The notes under the pieces are model-generated. The model was given only the letters and a program-made list of their open reading frames with translations. It was not told the origin of the DNA and ran no database searches. Below are positions 34,537-43,969 of a stretch of DNA of 64,000 bases, one piece after another (position 1 is the stretch's first letter; each line of letters starts with the position of its first letter). Position numbers and translations under genes: made by a program. The stretch is from Pseudarthrobacter sp. C4D7 (GTDB taxonomy: Bacteria; Actinomycetota; Actinomycetes; Actinomycetales; Micrococcaceae), in contig NZ_JABFMW010000024.1 of assembly GCF_013359725.1 (NCBI RefSeq), positions 1 through 64,000 of the forward strand. Reading direction: 5' to 3'.

Positions 34537-35151
34537 ATGGCATGGAACACGGAGCGGACCAAAGAGTTGTTGCTGGCTGCTGCCACCGAGGAATTCAGTG
34601 CCAAGGGGCTCGCCGGAGCGCGGGTGGACCGCATCGCTGCTGCCGCAGGCGTCAACAAGGAACGCATCTACCAGTACTTCGGCAAAAAGGACGAGCTGTT
34701 CGACGCCGTCCTGGCCGCCGAAATGATCCGCGTGATGACCGAGGTGCCCATCACGGGGAGCGGTCCGGAGGCATTCGGGGAATACGCCGGCCGCCTCTTT
34801 GACCGGCATACCAGCGACGGGGTCCTGCCCCGGCTCCTGTTCTGGGAGGGCCTGGAGCGGGGCGGCGAAACCGTGAGCCGGGCCACCCGGTCCGACCACT
34901 GCGCCATCAAGGTAGGCCAGGTCCTGGACGTCCTGCCGGGAATCGATCGCACGGACGCCGCGGACCTGCTGATAACCGTCGTCACCCTCTGCGACGGCTG
35001 GCCTGTCCTGCCCCAGATCGACACCCTCCTGGCGGGCGGCAGCCCGGACCGGACCACCCGGCGTCGTGCGTTCATTGTCCGGACCGCCACCCTGCTCGCG
35101 GAAGCGCTCGCGGCCGAAGCGAAAGCGGCGCCCGAAGCTGCCCTGAACTAG
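34537..35151 (+). CDS. TetR-family transcriptional regulator
   Basis: A 204-residue regulator with a clear DNA-binding domain (residues 8-52: L-A-G-A-R-V-D-R-I-A-A-A-A-G-V-N-K-E-R-I-Y-Q-Y-F-G-K-K-D). The C-terminal ligand domain cannot be assigned. The divergent small membrane gene and the palindromes between them point to local control. poxB follows 99 bases downstream on the same strand and could also be affected, but has its own strong ribosome site. Confidence 0.92.
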   Translation: MAWNTERTKELLLAAATEEFSAKGLAGARVDRIAAAAGVNKERIYQYFGKKDELFDAVLAAEMIRVMTEVPITGSGPEAFGEYAGRLFDRHTSDGVLPRLLFWEGLERGGETVSRATRSDHCAIKVGQVLDVLPGIDRTDAADLLITVVTLCDGWPVLPQIDTLLAGGSPDRTTRRRAFIVRTATLLAEALAAEAKAAPEAALN

Positions 35152-35250
35152 GCCGTCGGGGACCCGGCGGAGTGCGCCGGGAGGGCGGCGCAGGTGGGCG
35201 GACTATATTGGCCAGTGTCAACACCACCACAACAGGGGGAGTCTGCACCC

Positions 35251-36999
35251 ATGGCCAAGGAAATTGCCACCCAGCTCATCGAACAACTCCAGGCTGCCGG
35301 CGTGCAGCGGATTTACGGGATTGTGGGGGACAGCCTCAACCCGATCGTGGACGCCGTCCGCCAGACCGGAGGCTCCGCGAAGGGCGGCATTGACTGGATC
35401 CACGTCCGCCATGAGGAAGCTGCCGCGTTTGCCGCCGCAGCCGAAGCGCAGCTCACGGGCAGGCTTGCGGTGTGCGCCGGATCCTGCGGCCCCGGTAACC
35501 TGCACCTGATCAACGGGCTCTACGACGCCAACCGCTCCGGCGCGCCCGTGCTGGCCATCGCCTCGCACATCCCCAGCAAACAGATCGGCAGCAGCTTCTT
35601 CCAGGAGACCCACCCGGACCGGCTGTTCAACGAGTGCTCGGTGTACTCGGAACTGGTCAGCACCGCGGAGCAGGCGCCGCGGGTCATGCACAGCGCCATC
35701 CAGCACGCGCTGGGTCTTGGCGGCGTGGCCGTCGTGACACTGCCGGGCGACATCGCCGGGCTGGAGGCCGCCGGTCCCACCCCGCTGCCTGCCACCTTCC
35801 GCCCCGCCAGCCTGGTCCCGGACCCGGCCAGCGTCCAGGCCCTCGCGGATGCCATCAACGAGGCCGGCAAGGTGGCCATCTTCGCCGGCGCCGGCGTGGA
35901 GGGTGCGCACAGTGAGCTGATGGCGCTCGCCGACCTCGCCAAGGCACCGGTGGGCCACTCGCTGCGCGGCAAGGACTTTGTCCAGTACGACAACCCGTTC
36001 GACATCGGCATGACCGGACTCCTGGGGTACGGTGCGGCGGCGGAGGGCATTGAGGACGCCGACCTGCTGATCCTTCTGGGCACCGACTTCCCGTACGACC
36101 AGTTCCTGCCAGACACCCGCACCGCGCAGGTGGACCGGGTGGCCCACCGGCTGGGCCGCCGGACCGACGTCGACATCGCCGTCCACGGCGACGTGCTGCC
36201 CACCCTGCGCGCACTGCTCCCGCTGGTGAAGGCGAAGAAGAGCCGCCGGTTCCTGGACCAGATGCTGAAAAAGCACGACCGGCTGATGAACAAGGCCGTG
36301 GGCGCTTACACGCGCAAGGTGGAGAAGAAGCAGCCCATCCATCCGGAATACGCGGCGTCCCTGCTGGACCAGGTGGCGGCGGAGGACGCCATCTTTACCG
36401 CGGACACGGGCATGTGCAATGTGTGGACCGCGCGGTATATCAATCCGCTGGGCACCCGCCGGCTGATCGGGTCCTTCCTGCACGGCTCCATGGCCAACGC
36501 GCTGCCGCATGCCATCGGCGCCCAGCTGGCGTACCCTGGCCGGCAGGTTATCTCGGTCTCCGGCGACGGCGGCCTGTCCATGCTGCTGGGCGAGCTCATC
36601 ACTGCCGCCGCCTACAAGCTGCCGGTCAACGTGGTGGTGTTCAACAACTCCACGCTGGGCATGGTCAAGCTGGAGATGCTGGTGGACGGGCTGCCCGACT
36701 TCGGCGTGGACGTCCCGGACGCCAACTACGCGGCCGTGGCACAGGCGCTGGGCTTCCACGCGGTGCGGGTCACCGATCCTTCGCAGATCGAGGCGGCGTA
36801 CCGGGAAGCGTTCGCGCACCCCGGCCCGTCCCTGGTGGAGCTCATCACCGACCCCAATGCGCTGTCCATCCCGCCGAAAATCTCAGGCTCCCAGGTGCTC
36901 GGTTTCGCCACCGCCATGTCCAAGGTGGTGCTGAACCGCGGCGCGGGCGAGGCCGTGAGCATGGCACGCAGCAACCTGCGCAACATCCCCCGGCGCTAG
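35251..36999 (+). CDS. poxB: Pyruvate dehydrogenase (quinone), PoxB/Pqo type
   Basis: Thiamine-diphosphate and FAD flavoprotein that converts pyruvate to acetate and CO2 while reducing menaquinone. The 582 residues match Corynebacterium Pqo in length. The N-terminal pyrimidine-binding domain begins at Y-G-I-V-G-D-S-L-N. Catalytic Glu is in H-V-R-H-E-E-A-A-A-F-A-A. The diphosphate site is G-D-G-G-L-S-M-L-L ... V-F-N-N-S near 450-475. The C-terminal 30 residues are a basic amphipathic stretch, as used for membrane attachment. GGGGGAG precedes the ATG at 35251. Acetate formed here can re-enter through the glyoxylate genes at 24-27 kb. Confidence 0.95.
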   Translation: MAKEIATQLIEQLQAAGVQRIYGIVGDSLNPIVDAVRQTGGSAKGGIDWIHVRHEEAAAFAAAAEAQLTGRLAVCAGSCGPGNLHLINGLYDANRSGAPVLAIASHIPSKQIGSSFFQETHPDRLFNECSVYSELVSTAEQAPRVMHSAIQHALGLGGVAVVTLPGDIAGLEAAGPTPLPATFRPASLVPDPASVQALADAINEAGKVAIFAGAGVEGAHSELMALADLAKAPVGHSLRGKDFVQYDNPFDIGMTGLLGYGAAAEGIEDADLLILLGTDFPYDQFLPDTRTAQVDRVAHRLGRRTDVDIAVHGDVLPTLRALLPLVKAKKSRRFLDQMLKKHDRLMNKAVGAYTRKVEKKQPIHPEYAASLLDQVAAEDAIFTADTGMCNVWTARYINPLGTRRLIGSFLHGSMANALPHAIGAQLAYPGRQVISVSGDGGLSMLLGELITAAAYKLPVNVVVFNNSTLGMVKLEMLVDGLPDFGVDVPDANYAAVAQALGFHAVRVTDPSQIEAAYREAFAHPGPSLVELITDPNALSIPPKISGSQVLGFATAMSKVVLNRGAGEAVSMARSNLRNIPRR

Positions 37000-37026
37000 G
37001 ACGACGGCGGCAGGGCGGCTTCGGCG

Positions 37027-37884
37027 CTAGCGGGCGCCGCCCTGCCACAGGGCATCGAACGGAGCGCCGGAGGCAACGCGGTTGCGGATGCCGGCGGTGA
37101 CGAACTCCTTGGCGGTCCGGGCCGCGTCCAGCGGCGTGGCCCCCTTGGCCAGTTCCGCCGTCACGGCGGCGGCGAGGGAGCAGCCGGCGCCGGACACGGC
37201 CACCTCGCCCACCTTCGGGGCGCTTAGGACTTCGAGGGTCTCACCGTCGTAGAAGACGTCGACGGCGTCCGGGCCTTCCAGCCGCACCCCGCCCTTGGCC
37301 AGGACGGCCGCGCCGCTGAGTTCGTGGATGCGGACGGCAGCGGCCTTCAGCGACTCCACATCCTTGATCTCCAGCCCGGACAACGACTCAGCCTCGAAGT
37401 GGTTGGGCGTGACGAACGTGGCCAGCGGCAGGATCTGGGCCTTCAGGGCCTGGTCCGTGTCCAGTGCGTGCCCCGGCTCCTGGCCCTTGCAGATCAGTAC
37501 CGGGTCCAGCACCACGTTGGTGAAGCTGTTCTCCTGCAGGGCCCCGGCCACGGTGCTAATGGTGGCCGGGCTGCCCAGCATGCCGATCTTCACCGTGTCC
37601 AACGCCGAAGGCGCGCCCGACGCCGGGCCGTAGGCCGCCGTCGTGGCCTCCAACTGGTCCGCAATCACCTGCTGGTCCAGCGGCACGAACCGGTGGTTCC
37701 AGCTGTCCTTGGGGTCGAAGGACACGATGCAGGTGAGGTTGGCGATGCCGAAAACGCCGAGTTCCTGAAAAGTCTTCAGGTCGGCCTGCGCACCGGCGCC
37801 GCCGGTGGCTTCGGAGCCGGCAATGGTGAGGACGACGGCGGGACTTGCGGCGGGCAGCGTTGCGTCAGGGGTTGCGGAAGTCAT
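37027..37884 (-). CDS. pdxK: Pyridoxine/pyridoxal kinase of the ThiD-like, dual-cysteine type
   Basis: A 285-residue ribokinase-fold kinase. It would usually be labelled hydroxymethylpyrimidine kinase ThiD from the N-terminal I-A-G-S-E-A-T-G-G-A-G-A-Q-A-D-L-K-T-F. However, the active-site motif is G-A-G-C (Cys235) instead of ThiD's G-T-G-D, and D-P-V-L-I-C-K-G has Cys132. These two cysteines mark the Gram-positive pyridoxal kinases (S. aureus and B. subtilis PdxK type), which hold the aldehyde as a hemithioacetal. Vitamin B6 salvage is therefore the better call; some such enzymes also phosphorylate hydroxymethylpyrimidine. It is convergent with poxB and not near thi genes. Confidence 0.85.
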   Translation of the reverse strand: MTSATPDATLPAASPAVVLTIAGSEATGGAGAQADLKTFQELGVFGIANLTCIVSFDPKDSWNHRFVPLDQQVIADQLEATTAAYGPASGAPSALDTVKIGMLGSPATISTVAGALQENSFTNVVLDPVLICKGQEPGHALDTDQALKAQILPLATFVTPNHFEAESLSGLEIKDVESLKAAAVRIHELSGAAVLAKGGVRLEGPDAVDVFYDGETLEVLSAPKVGEVAVSGAGCSLAAAVTAELAKGATPLDAARTAKEFVTAGIRNRVASGAPFDALWQGGAR

Positions 37885-37955
37885 GCACCCATCCTGCCAC
37901 CCGGGGTCGGACGCTTTCCATGTGACTCCGTACAGCGGCCGCGGGTGCCCGCTGG

Positions 37956-38366
37956 TCAGGGTTCCAGCGGTGGGCCGGGCTCCTGCGCAGCAACGTGTTC
38001 CGGCGCAGGTGCGTCATGGATGGTGACGAGGCCGGACACGGCTGCCCGCCCCAGCGCCGCGGAGAATCCTGTCCATAGGACCGTGCCCCACATGGCAGCC
38101 CAGTGGCTCCCCGTGATGAACATGAGCGTCAGCATGCCGGTGGCCAGCCCGGCCACGCCGATGGCCAGGACGTGCAGCAGTTGGTTGCGGACGGGACGCA
38201 TGCAGATCCCGGCAGCCAGTGCCAGGGGCATTCCAAGAAGCATCGCTGAGAGCGTTCCGTAGATGTAGCCGGGAACGCCCAGGGGGAACCCGAAGACCAG
38301 GACGGTGAGGAACGCACCGGGAAGGAACGCTCCGGGGCCGAAGGTGACGCGGAGCGGGCGGGTCAT
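37956..38366 (-). CDS. Conserved membrane protein of unknown function
   Basis: A 136-residue protein with four hydrophobic segments: G-A-F-L-T-V-L-V-F-G-F-P-L-G, S-A-M-L-L-G-M-P-L-A-L-A-A-G, L-L-H-V-L-A-I-G-V-A-G-L-A and W-A-A-M-W-G-T-V-L-W. No family is recognised. Its ATG overlaps the stop of the epimerase gene (ATGA), so it is the last gene of the TetR-epimerase-membrane protein operon and translationally coupled. Confidence 0.8.
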   Translation of the reverse strand: MTRPLRVTFGPGAFLPGAFLTVLVFGFPLGVPGYIYGTLSAMLLGMPLALAAGICMRPVRNQLLHVLAIGVAGLATGMLTLMFITGSHWAAMWGTVLWTGFSAALGRAAVSGLVTIHDAPAPEHVAAQEPGPPLEP

Positions 38367-39274
38367 CTCCGGCCCTTGGCGATCTGCAGCAGCGCCCGCC
38401 CCAGCTCCGGCTCGCTGTAGACGAAGCCCGCGTCAAGAAGTTTCCGCGGCTGGACCCACCGGCTCTTGAGTACCAGCTCGGTCTCCGTGCGGATCAGGAC
38501 GGCACCTGCCCGGAGGAGCCATGCGGGGGTGGGGAGTCCGAAGCGTGCCCCGTAGGCCCGGCGCACCAGGCGCATCATTTCCCTGTTGCTGACCACGTCC
38601 GGCGATGCCACGTTGACCGGTCCGGTGATATCGGTCCGCGCGTGCAGGAAGCGGATGCTGCGGTAGAGGTCCTCAACGTGGATCCAGCTGAACTTCTGTC
38701 CGCCGTCGCCCATGTGGCCGCCCAGCCCCAGCCGCGCCAGGTTGGCAAACGGCGCCAGCGCACCGCCGCCGCGGCCCAGCACGATGGCGATCCGCAGCGG
38801 GATCTTCCGGGTGGCCGGCGTCGTGGCTGCCTCGAGGGCCGCCTCCCAGGCCTTGGCCACGTCCACGGAGAACCCGGAGCCTAGCCCGCCGTCAGCTTCG
38901 GACTGGGGGCGGTCCCTGGCATCGCGGTAGATGGTGCCCGTGCTGGCATTCAGCCAGGTCGACGGCGGTGCGGTGCACTGCCCGATGGCCCGCCCCAGCG
39001 CCTGGGTAGTGGCCACGCGGGAGTCCATGATCACGGCCTTGTTCCGCTGGTTGTAGCGGCAGGACACGGAGCGTCCGGCGAGGTTCGCCACGAGGGAGGC
39101 TCCGTTGAGCACCCGGACCATGCCGTCGCCGTCGTCCCATGCCGCCGCGGAACTGCCGGTTGCCGTGCGTCCAATGGTGCGCACGGTCCATCCGTCTTCC
39201 TGGAACCGCCGGCGAAGATACGTGCCGATGAAGCCGGAAGCCCCTGCCAGCACAACGGTTTTCACGGTGTCCAT
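38363..39274 (-). CDS. NAD-dependent epimerase-like protein, TIGR01777/SDR39U1 family
   Basis: A 303-residue extended short-chain dehydrogenase. The Rossmann motif G-A-S-G-F-I-G is at about residue 11, N-L-A-G near 64, the substrate block L-N-A-S-T-G-T-I-Y near 107, and F-S-W-I-H-V-E-D-L near 200, with a DUF1731-type tail. The usual active-site Tyr-x-x-x-Lys is not evident, as in other members of this group. The function is unknown. The ATG at 39274 follows GGGGGA and is preferred over the ATG at 39298, which lies against the TetR stop. It is the middle gene of a three-gene operon. Confidence 0.9.
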   Translation of the reverse strand: MDTVKTVVLAGASGFIGTYLRRRFQEDGWTVRTIGRTATGSSAAAWDDGDGMVRVLNGASLVANLAGRSVSCRYNQRNKAVIMDSRVATTQALGRAIGQCTAPPSTWLNASTGTIYRDARDRPQSEADGGLGSGFSVDVAKAWEAALEAATTPATRKIPLRIAIVLGRGGGALAPFANLARLGLGGHMGDGGQKFSWIHVEDLYRSIRFLHARTDITGPVNVASPDVVSNREMMRLVRRAYGARFGLPTPAWLLRAGAVLIRTETELVLKSRWVQPRKLLDAGFVYSEPELGRALLQIAKGRR

Positions 39275-39301
39275 CTTTTCCCCCAATTGTTCGTTCATTG
39301 C

Positions 39302-39958
39302 CTAGCTGCGAATGCTGCGGCTCAGGTCCAGGACGTCGTCAAGCACCTTGCTGACGCCCGGGATGCGTGCCAGAGAGAGCCCCCGGGCCACCAGGGGAGC
39401 CGCGCCGTCCACCAGTTTCCTGGTCCGCCGCTGGCCTTCAGAGGTGTCATAAACCCAGAACAGGGTGACGCCCATGTAGCAGAGCCACAACAGTTCCGGC
39501 AGGTCGGCCCGTAGCTTCCTGGGTGCGGCGGGTTTGGCCCCCTCCACGGTGCGCCGAAAGATGTCCAGGGACGCCTCCCGCGCGGGCGTGGACCCTGCCG
39601 AAAAAGGGTTCACCGGTGACGTGGGCCGGATCGCGGTAGCCACGAAGTCCGCGCCGAACCGGTGGTAGGGGGCCATGACGTCCAGGCCGGCGTGCAGTGT
39701 GGCCTTCAGGCGTTCAGCCAGGGCGGCCGTCCCTTCCAGCGCTTCCGAGGTCAGCGCCGCGTGCTCCGCCTGGACCTGGATGTACAGCTCATGAACCAGG
39801 TCATCCTTGGACGCGAAGTAGTAGTAGGCGTTGCCCACGGAGACCCCTGCCTCCGCGGCGATGGCGCGCATGGTGGTCTTCTCGAAGCCCACCTCGCGGA
39901 ACATGCGCAGCGCGACGTCAGCCACCCGCTGCCTGGTCTGTTCGCTCTTGGCCGCCAC
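39302..39958 (-). CDS. TetR-family transcriptional regulator
   Basis: A 218-residue regulator. Its DNA-binding domain (M-F-R-E-V-G-F-E-K-T-T-M-R-A-I-A-A-E-A-G-V-S-V-G-N-A-Y-Y-Y-F, residues 18-48) is standard. The rest matches the group often found with lipid-metabolism genes. AGGGGAGG precedes the ATG. Two identical TTGAACGTGTTCAA sites stand directly upstream, so it almost certainly controls its own operon, which also includes the epimerase and membrane protein genes. Confidence 0.93.
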   Translation of the reverse strand: MAAKSEQTRQRVADVALRMFREVGFEKTTMRAIAAEAGVSVGNAYYYFASKDDLVHELYIQVQAEHAALTSEALEGTAALAERLKATLHAGLDVMAPYHRFGADFVATAIRPTSPVNPFSAGSTPAREASLDIFRRTVEGAKPAAPRKLRADLPELLWLCYMGVTLFWVYDTSEGQRRTRKLVDGAAPLVARGLSLARIPGVSKVLDDVLDLSRSIRS

Positions 39959-39973
39959 GGCGCCTCCCCTTTA

Positions 39974-40019
39974 TTGAACGTGTTCAAAAAAAGCATGCCA
40001 CAAAGTTGAACGTGTTCAA
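39974..40019. promoter_or_regulatory. Two identical TetR-type operators
   Basis: TTGAACGTGTTCAA occurs at 39974-39987 and again at 40006-40019: 6-bp arms around GT, identical in both copies. Their 32-base spacing is about three helical turns, which puts two dimers on the same face. They lie just before the TetR start and may also reach the divergent yhhQ gene. Confidence 0.75.
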
Positions 40020-40152
40020 ACTCCTCGGCGAAGGGCCGGTCTGCCGCCCGGCGAAGAGTGGAGGACGCCGCCAAATGCGACAATGACCCGAGTGCTAATA
40101 CAACCGGCAGCCCACTCCGGGCCCCGGCCAACCACTTCTGAACGGATCCCCC

Positions 40153-40914
40153 ATGCCCCCTGCAACAGGACACAGCGCAGCGCCCGAAACCGCCCGGCCG
40201 GCTTCCACCGCCTCCCCAGCCCGATACGCAGCCATCGGCTCGCCCTACTTCGGGATCATGCTGGCGGGCATGGCGGTGGTGCTGATCCTGTCCAACATTG
40301 GAGCGTCCAAAGGGGTGGCATTCGGTCCCATCGTCACCGACGGCGGCTTCTTCCTCTTCCCGCTCGCGTACATCCTGGGCGACGTGATCAGTGAGGTGTA
40401 CGGCTTCAAGGTGGCCCGCAAGGCCATTATCACCACTTTCGCGCTGTCCGTCTTCGCGTCCCTCTGTTACTGGGTGGTCATTGCGCTGCCCGGGTTTGAT
40501 GACGAGTACAGTGCCGCCAAGCAGTCCGCCCTGGAAGGCGCCCTTGGCCCCGTGCCGCAGATCGTGCTGGCCTCCCTGCTGGCATTCCTGGCCGGGCAAA
40601 CCATCAACTCCTGGATCCTGGTCCGGATGAAGGCACGCACCGGCGAAAAATCCCTGTGGGCACGGCTCATGGGCTCCTCGGGTGCCGGTGAGTTTGTGGA
40701 CACCCTGATCTTCTGCAGCATCGCCGCGCCCGTCGTCGGGATCGCGGACCCGGGCAGCTTCGTGAACTACGTGCTGGTGGGCTTCGTCTACAAGACCCTG
40801 GTGGAGTTCCTTTTCGTTCCCGTGACCTCGCTGGCCATCAACTGGATCAAGCGGCGCGAGCCCAGTTACGGCGCCCCAGCCCGGCCCGCGGAAGAGGTGA
40901 CCAGTGCCGCGTAG
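40153..40914 (+). CDS. yhhQ: Queuosine precursor transporter (YhhQ/VUT family)
   Basis: A 253-residue membrane protein with about six helices. The first is Y-F-G-I-M-L-A-G-M-A-V-V-L-I-L-S-N-I-G-A-S-K, followed by F-P-L-A-Y-I-L-G-D-V-I-S-E-V-Y-G, the hallmark of YhhQ. It brings in queuine or preQ precursors used to modify tRNA. A tgt gene lies 0.9 kb away, which fits a salvage route, since no queuosine biosynthesis genes (queC/D/E/F) are in the window. A 33-residue polar head precedes the first helix. The start ATG at 40153 has a weak site. Confidence 0.92.
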   Translation: MPPATGHSAAPETARPASTASPARYAAIGSPYFGIMLAGMAVVLILSNIGASKGVAFGPIVTDGGFFLFPLAYILGDVISEVYGFKVARKAIITTFALSVFASLCYWVVIALPGFDDEYSAAKQSALEGALGPVPQIVLASLLAFLAGQTINSWILVRMKARTGEKSLWARLMGSSGAGEFVDTLIFCSIAAPVVGIADPGSFVNYVLVGFVYKTLVEFLFVPVTSLAINWIKRREPSYGAPARPAEEVTSAA

Positions 40915-40925
40915 CTGCCGCCCTG

Positions 40926-41030
40926 CGTCGTACGTTCCCACTCCGTCCCGAACTCGCCGGAACCCGTCACGTTCGCCGGGACGTTCCGGCGATCCGGCAC
41001 CTTTCCGGCGGGTTCGACGGCGGTCCGCCG
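40926..41030. repeat. Degenerate TTCCGGCG-rich repeat region
   Basis: Between the convergent yhhQ and dienelactone hydrolase genes. It starts with CGTCGTACGTTCCC (also at 24019) and then carries several copies of TTCCGGCG/CGCCGGAA in both orientations. A related block lies at 60560. These could fold into hairpins and end both transcripts. Confidence 0.6.
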
Positions 41031-41032
41031 GG

Positions 41033-41782
41033 TCAGCCCTTCAGGGTCCCGTCCAGCAGGGCGCGCAGTTCCTCGAAGTGCCGCTCCGTGGCTTCCGGGT
41101 GGAACGCCGAGGTGTCCGCCATGGAATAGCCGTGCGGAGCACCGGCATAGATCGCGTTCGTTGCCTCAAGTCCCGCAGCCGTGAGCGCATCGCCCAGCCG
41201 GGCTACGGCGTCGGGGCCCATGCTGGGATCGTGATCGGCGTGCCCGAAGACGAACCGTGCCCGCGCGTTGCCAAGCGCCAGGTGCGGGCTGTCCGGATCC
41301 TCCGTTGCCAGCCCGCCGCCGTGGAAACCGCCGCACGCTGCAACCACCTCCGGGTGCGAGGTGGCGGTGCGGACGGCGAGCCGGGCGCCCATGCAGTAGC
41401 CGGTGGTCCCGATGGGGCCGGGCGCCACGTCGTCGAGCGCGGCCAGGGCGGAAACCCAGGCATCAATGTCCGGCAGCGCCTTGTCCGGTGTCAGCCGCCC
41501 AACGCGAGGGAAGGCAGCCTTGCCCGCGGCTTCCCGGCCATCCGGGGACGTCATGTCGCCCGCAGGGGCCAGCTCGGCGACTGTTCCTTCCCGGTAAAAC
41601 ACATTGGGGGCCAGCACCACGTAGCCCCAGTCGGCAATGCGCTGGGCCATCTCCTGGATGCGGGGGCGCAGGCCGAATGCATCCATGTAGAGGATGACGC
41701 CGGGGAACGGGCCGGTTCCGGTGGACGGGCGGGCCACCAGGGCCTCTGCGGTGCCTGCTGCGGCAGCGATTTCGATGGCCAT
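41033..41782 (-). CDS. Dienelactone hydrolase family protein
   Basis: A 249-residue alpha/beta hydrolase. The nucleophile is a cysteine in G-Y-C-M-G (near 130), followed by Asp in G-H-A-D-H-D and His in A-P-H-G-Y-S. This is the Cys-Asp-His triad of dienelactone hydrolases, which open chlorocatechol-derived lactones. Genes for aromatic degradation are not nearby, so the real substrate is uncertain. It is cytoplasmic. It shares its strand with tgt, which lies 35 bases upstream, and may be co-transcribed with it. Confidence 0.93.
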   Translation of the reverse strand: MAIEIAAAAGTAEALVARPSTGTGPFPGVILYMDAFGLRPRIQEMAQRIADWGYVVLAPNVFYREGTVAELAPAGDMTSPDGREAAGKAAFPRVGRLTPDKALPDIDAWVSALAALDDVAPGPIGTTGYCMGARLAVRTATSHPEVVAACGGFHGGGLATEDPDSPHLALGNARARFVFGHADHDPSMGPDAVARLGDALTAAGLEATNAIYAGAPHGYSMADTSAFHPEATERHFEELRALLDGTLKG

Positions 41783-41817
41783 GGGGACACCCTACCGGAG
41801 CCGCCTTGGAGCGATGC

Positions 41818-43158
<1,341 letters not shown>

Positions 43159-43887
43159 TCAGCTGGCCGGTTCCGATGACGGGTAGTTCGAAGCCTGCCA
43201 GGAATCCCAGGATTGCCGGATGGCATCGACGGCGCCGGCGCCGAGATCGTAGGTGGAGGCGATTACGAACGAGCCATCACCTTCCGCGCGGACGTCCTTG
43301 ATGGCGGGGTGGTCGGCCACCACCAGCAGCCCCTCGCCGTGTTCGGCGTAGTTGTGCACTGTAAGCCCCACCTGGTGGCTGGTCCGGTACCAGACCTTGC
43401 CGCTGATTTCCTCGCCGGTGCCGAGCGTCAGCTGGTAGGGCTCGCCCGGCGCGGGAAGGTCGGAGAGGCCCAGCTTCTCAATGGCGGAGCCGTTGCCCCC
43501 GGTCAGGTGGAGGAACAGGGTGTGACGTTTGCCGTGCGGGTGGCGTTCCAGGGCGAACCGCAGCTGCTGCAGGAAGGTCAGCCAGCCCTGGGTGATGTCC
43601 TCGTCCCAGGCAGCCCACTCGGAGTCGTGGTCCACGGCGCCGCGGGTGACGCTGACCCGTGTCCCGCCGGCTTCCGGGTGAAGCTCGAACGTGTCCCCGC
43701 CGTGCACGGTAAGGCTGGTATGGTCCGGGGCTTCCTGAACATCGCCGGAGAAGTAGATCTCCTTGATTTCTGACTCCAGGTCCTCGGCCTGCCAGCCATG
43801 CCACTGGGCCACCCTGGACGGTTCGCGCAGCATGGTCCAGACCTGCGGCGCGTCGGCGTTGATCACTACGCTGAGATTGTTGGTCAT
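43159..43887 (-). CDS. SRPBCC-fold (START-like) protein
   Basis: A 242-residue protein whose first 140 residues resemble the activator-of-Hsp90-ATPase/SRPBCC fold: S-V-V-I-N-A-D-A-P-Q-V-W-T-M-L, W-A-A-W-D-E-D-I-T-Q-G-W and L-T-F-L-Q-Q-L-R-F-A-L-E-R. The remaining 100 residues look like a second copy of a similar domain. It probably binds a hydrophobic small molecule. The ATG at 43887 is the start of the conserved part; the upstream reading is rejected. It stands 54 bases from tgt, on the same strand. Confidence 0.82.
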   Translation of the reverse strand: MTNNLSVVINADAPQVWTMLREPSRVAQWHGWQAEDLESEIKEIYFSGDVQEAPDHTSLTVHGGDTFELHPEAGGTRVSVTRGAVDHDSEWAAWDEDITQGWLTFLQQLRFALERHPHGKRHTLFLHLTGGNGSAIEKLGLSDLPAPGEPYQLTLGTGEEISGKVWYRTSHQVGLTVHNYAEHGEGLLVVADHPAIKDVRAEGDGSFVIASTYDLGAGAVDAIRQSWDSWQASNYPSSEPAS

Positions 43888-43969
43888 AGCCCCGAATGTA
43901 CGCCCCGGACAGGGCCCCGGGTAGGGGTAATTTCCCGCGGCCGGGAGCCGCGGGAACGCGGCACGGCGG

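Noticed and set aside
40059..40152. preQ1 riboswitch before yhhQ
   Set aside because: I looked for the C-rich loop and A-rich tail of preQ1 types and could not find a convincing match.
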